Shown here one piece after another: positions 5,877 through 6,156 of a stretch of DNA of 6,156 bases. Origin of the DNA: Gammaproteobacteria bacterium CG22_combo_CG10-13_8_21_14_all_40_8 (GTDB lineage: Bacteria > Pseudomonadota > Gammaproteobacteria > Enterobacterales > GCA-002770795); contig PCTP01000059.1 in assembly GCA_002770795.1 (NCBI GenBank), positions 1 through 6,156 on the forward strand. Reading direction: 5' to 3'. A program made the position numbers and the translations under genes. The notes beneath the pieces were generated by a model that ran no database searches, was not told the DNA's origin, and saw only the letters and a list, made by a program, of their open reading frames with translations. How positions within the stretch are numbered: position 1 is the stretch's first letter; every line of letters begins with the position of its first letter.

Positions 5877-5902
5877 CGGTATTTTTTTAATAAAAAATAA
5901 CG
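5877..5902. repeat. AT-rich palindrome just downstream of the transposase gene
   Basis: TATTTTTT and AAAAAATA (8-bp arms) flank TAAT, and CG pairs with CG one mismatched base further out on each side. It lies 9 bp after the transposase stop. It could end transcription leaving the element or mark the region near its end, but it lacks the GC-rich stem of an ordinary intrinsic terminator. No terminal inverted repeat can be confirmed because the other end of the element is outside the window. Confidence 0.35.
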
Positions 5903-5911
5903 AACAGGCTG

Positions 5912-6156
5912 TCAGTTTGCCAAAACGTCAGTCAGGAGCCGGGCTACACCCATTAAGTGCATAAAAGTGAGTAGGTACATGTTGTAGCTCAGATTCTCTT
6001 CGCCATGTCCGTCATTGTGCTCAATGTCATAACCCTGGTTTTTTAAGGTGTTAAAACACTCATTTTCGATCTTCCACCGACAACGTCCCGCCCTGACCAT
6101 GTCCTTAATATTTTCTTTGCTGAGCATAATGTCAGTCACCCAGCTATTCATGTAGG
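5912..6156 (-). mobile_element. Insertion sequence, 3' part of DDE transposase gene (runs off the right edge)
   Basis: The frame is open to the right edge, so the ATG at 6151 is an internal Met and the gene begins outside the window. The last 80 or so residues are seen. NSWVTD is followed by VRAGRCRWKIENECFNTLK (about 60 residues before the stop) and QGYDIEHNDGHGEENLS, a conserved block of DDE transposases in the broad IS4-like group. The R-x3-E spacing in RWKIE matches the C-terminal YREK-type signature, and the Glu is the likely third catalytic acidic residue; the Lys lies seven rather than six residues later. A hydrophobic stretch (YLLTFMHLMGVARLL) leads to the stop. Relatives as I remember them carry some tens more residues after this stretch, so the gene may be 3'-truncated, or this may be a shorter subgroup. 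The exact IS family cannot be named from this fragment. Confidence 0.82.

Overview
The window looks like a piece of a low-GC, Gram-negative chromosome. The evidence is an outer-membrane beta-barrel with a C-terminal Phe, periplasmic haem proteins, and a MoeA N-terminus of the kind seen in Gammaproteobacteria. Assignment to that class (Legionella-, Thiotrichales- or Methylococcales-like) is an inference; the sequence does not settle the genus. Every gene I can support lies on the minus strand, so the biological order runs from high to low coordinates.

Layout in transcription order. (1) 6156-5912: the C-terminal end of a DDE transposase that continues beyond the right edge. (2) 5911-5748: an intergenic stretch holding an AT-rich palindrome, a plausible promoter and a palindrome over its -10 box. 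(3) 5747-5439: a small secreted protein with a His-rich tail, of no recognised family. (4) 5339-4344: an outer-membrane porin resembling the LbtU siderophore-porin family. (5) 4343-4228: an intergenic stretch with an FNR/Anr-like site placed near -41 of a candidate promoter. (6) 4227-2071: a hybrid cytochrome with five membrane helices, five c-type haem motifs and a C-terminal beta-sandwich-like domain. (7) 2081-252: a membrane-anchored seven-repeat FG-GAP (VCBS) propeller with a C-terminal ASPIC/UnbV domain (CRTAC1-like); its start overlaps the cytochrome stop by 11 bp. (8) 174-1: the first 58 codons of moeA, the molybdenum-insertion enzyme of molybdenum-cofactor synthesis.

How the genes may work together. 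The cytochrome and the propeller are almost certainly co-translated. The cytochrome's membrane part could take electrons from the quinol pool and pass them to the periplasmic haems. The propeller, also anchored in the inner membrane and facing the periplasm, is a natural scaffold or partner. The FNR-like site suggests low-oxygen induction, which would fit an anaerobic or microaerobic electron-transfer function; moeA next door is compatible but is a housekeeping gene. The porin and the His-rich secreted protein, just upstream and on the same strand, could make the cluster a cell-envelope metal uptake or redox module. That last step is a hypothesis. I found no RNA genes, CRISPR arrays or complete mobile elements.
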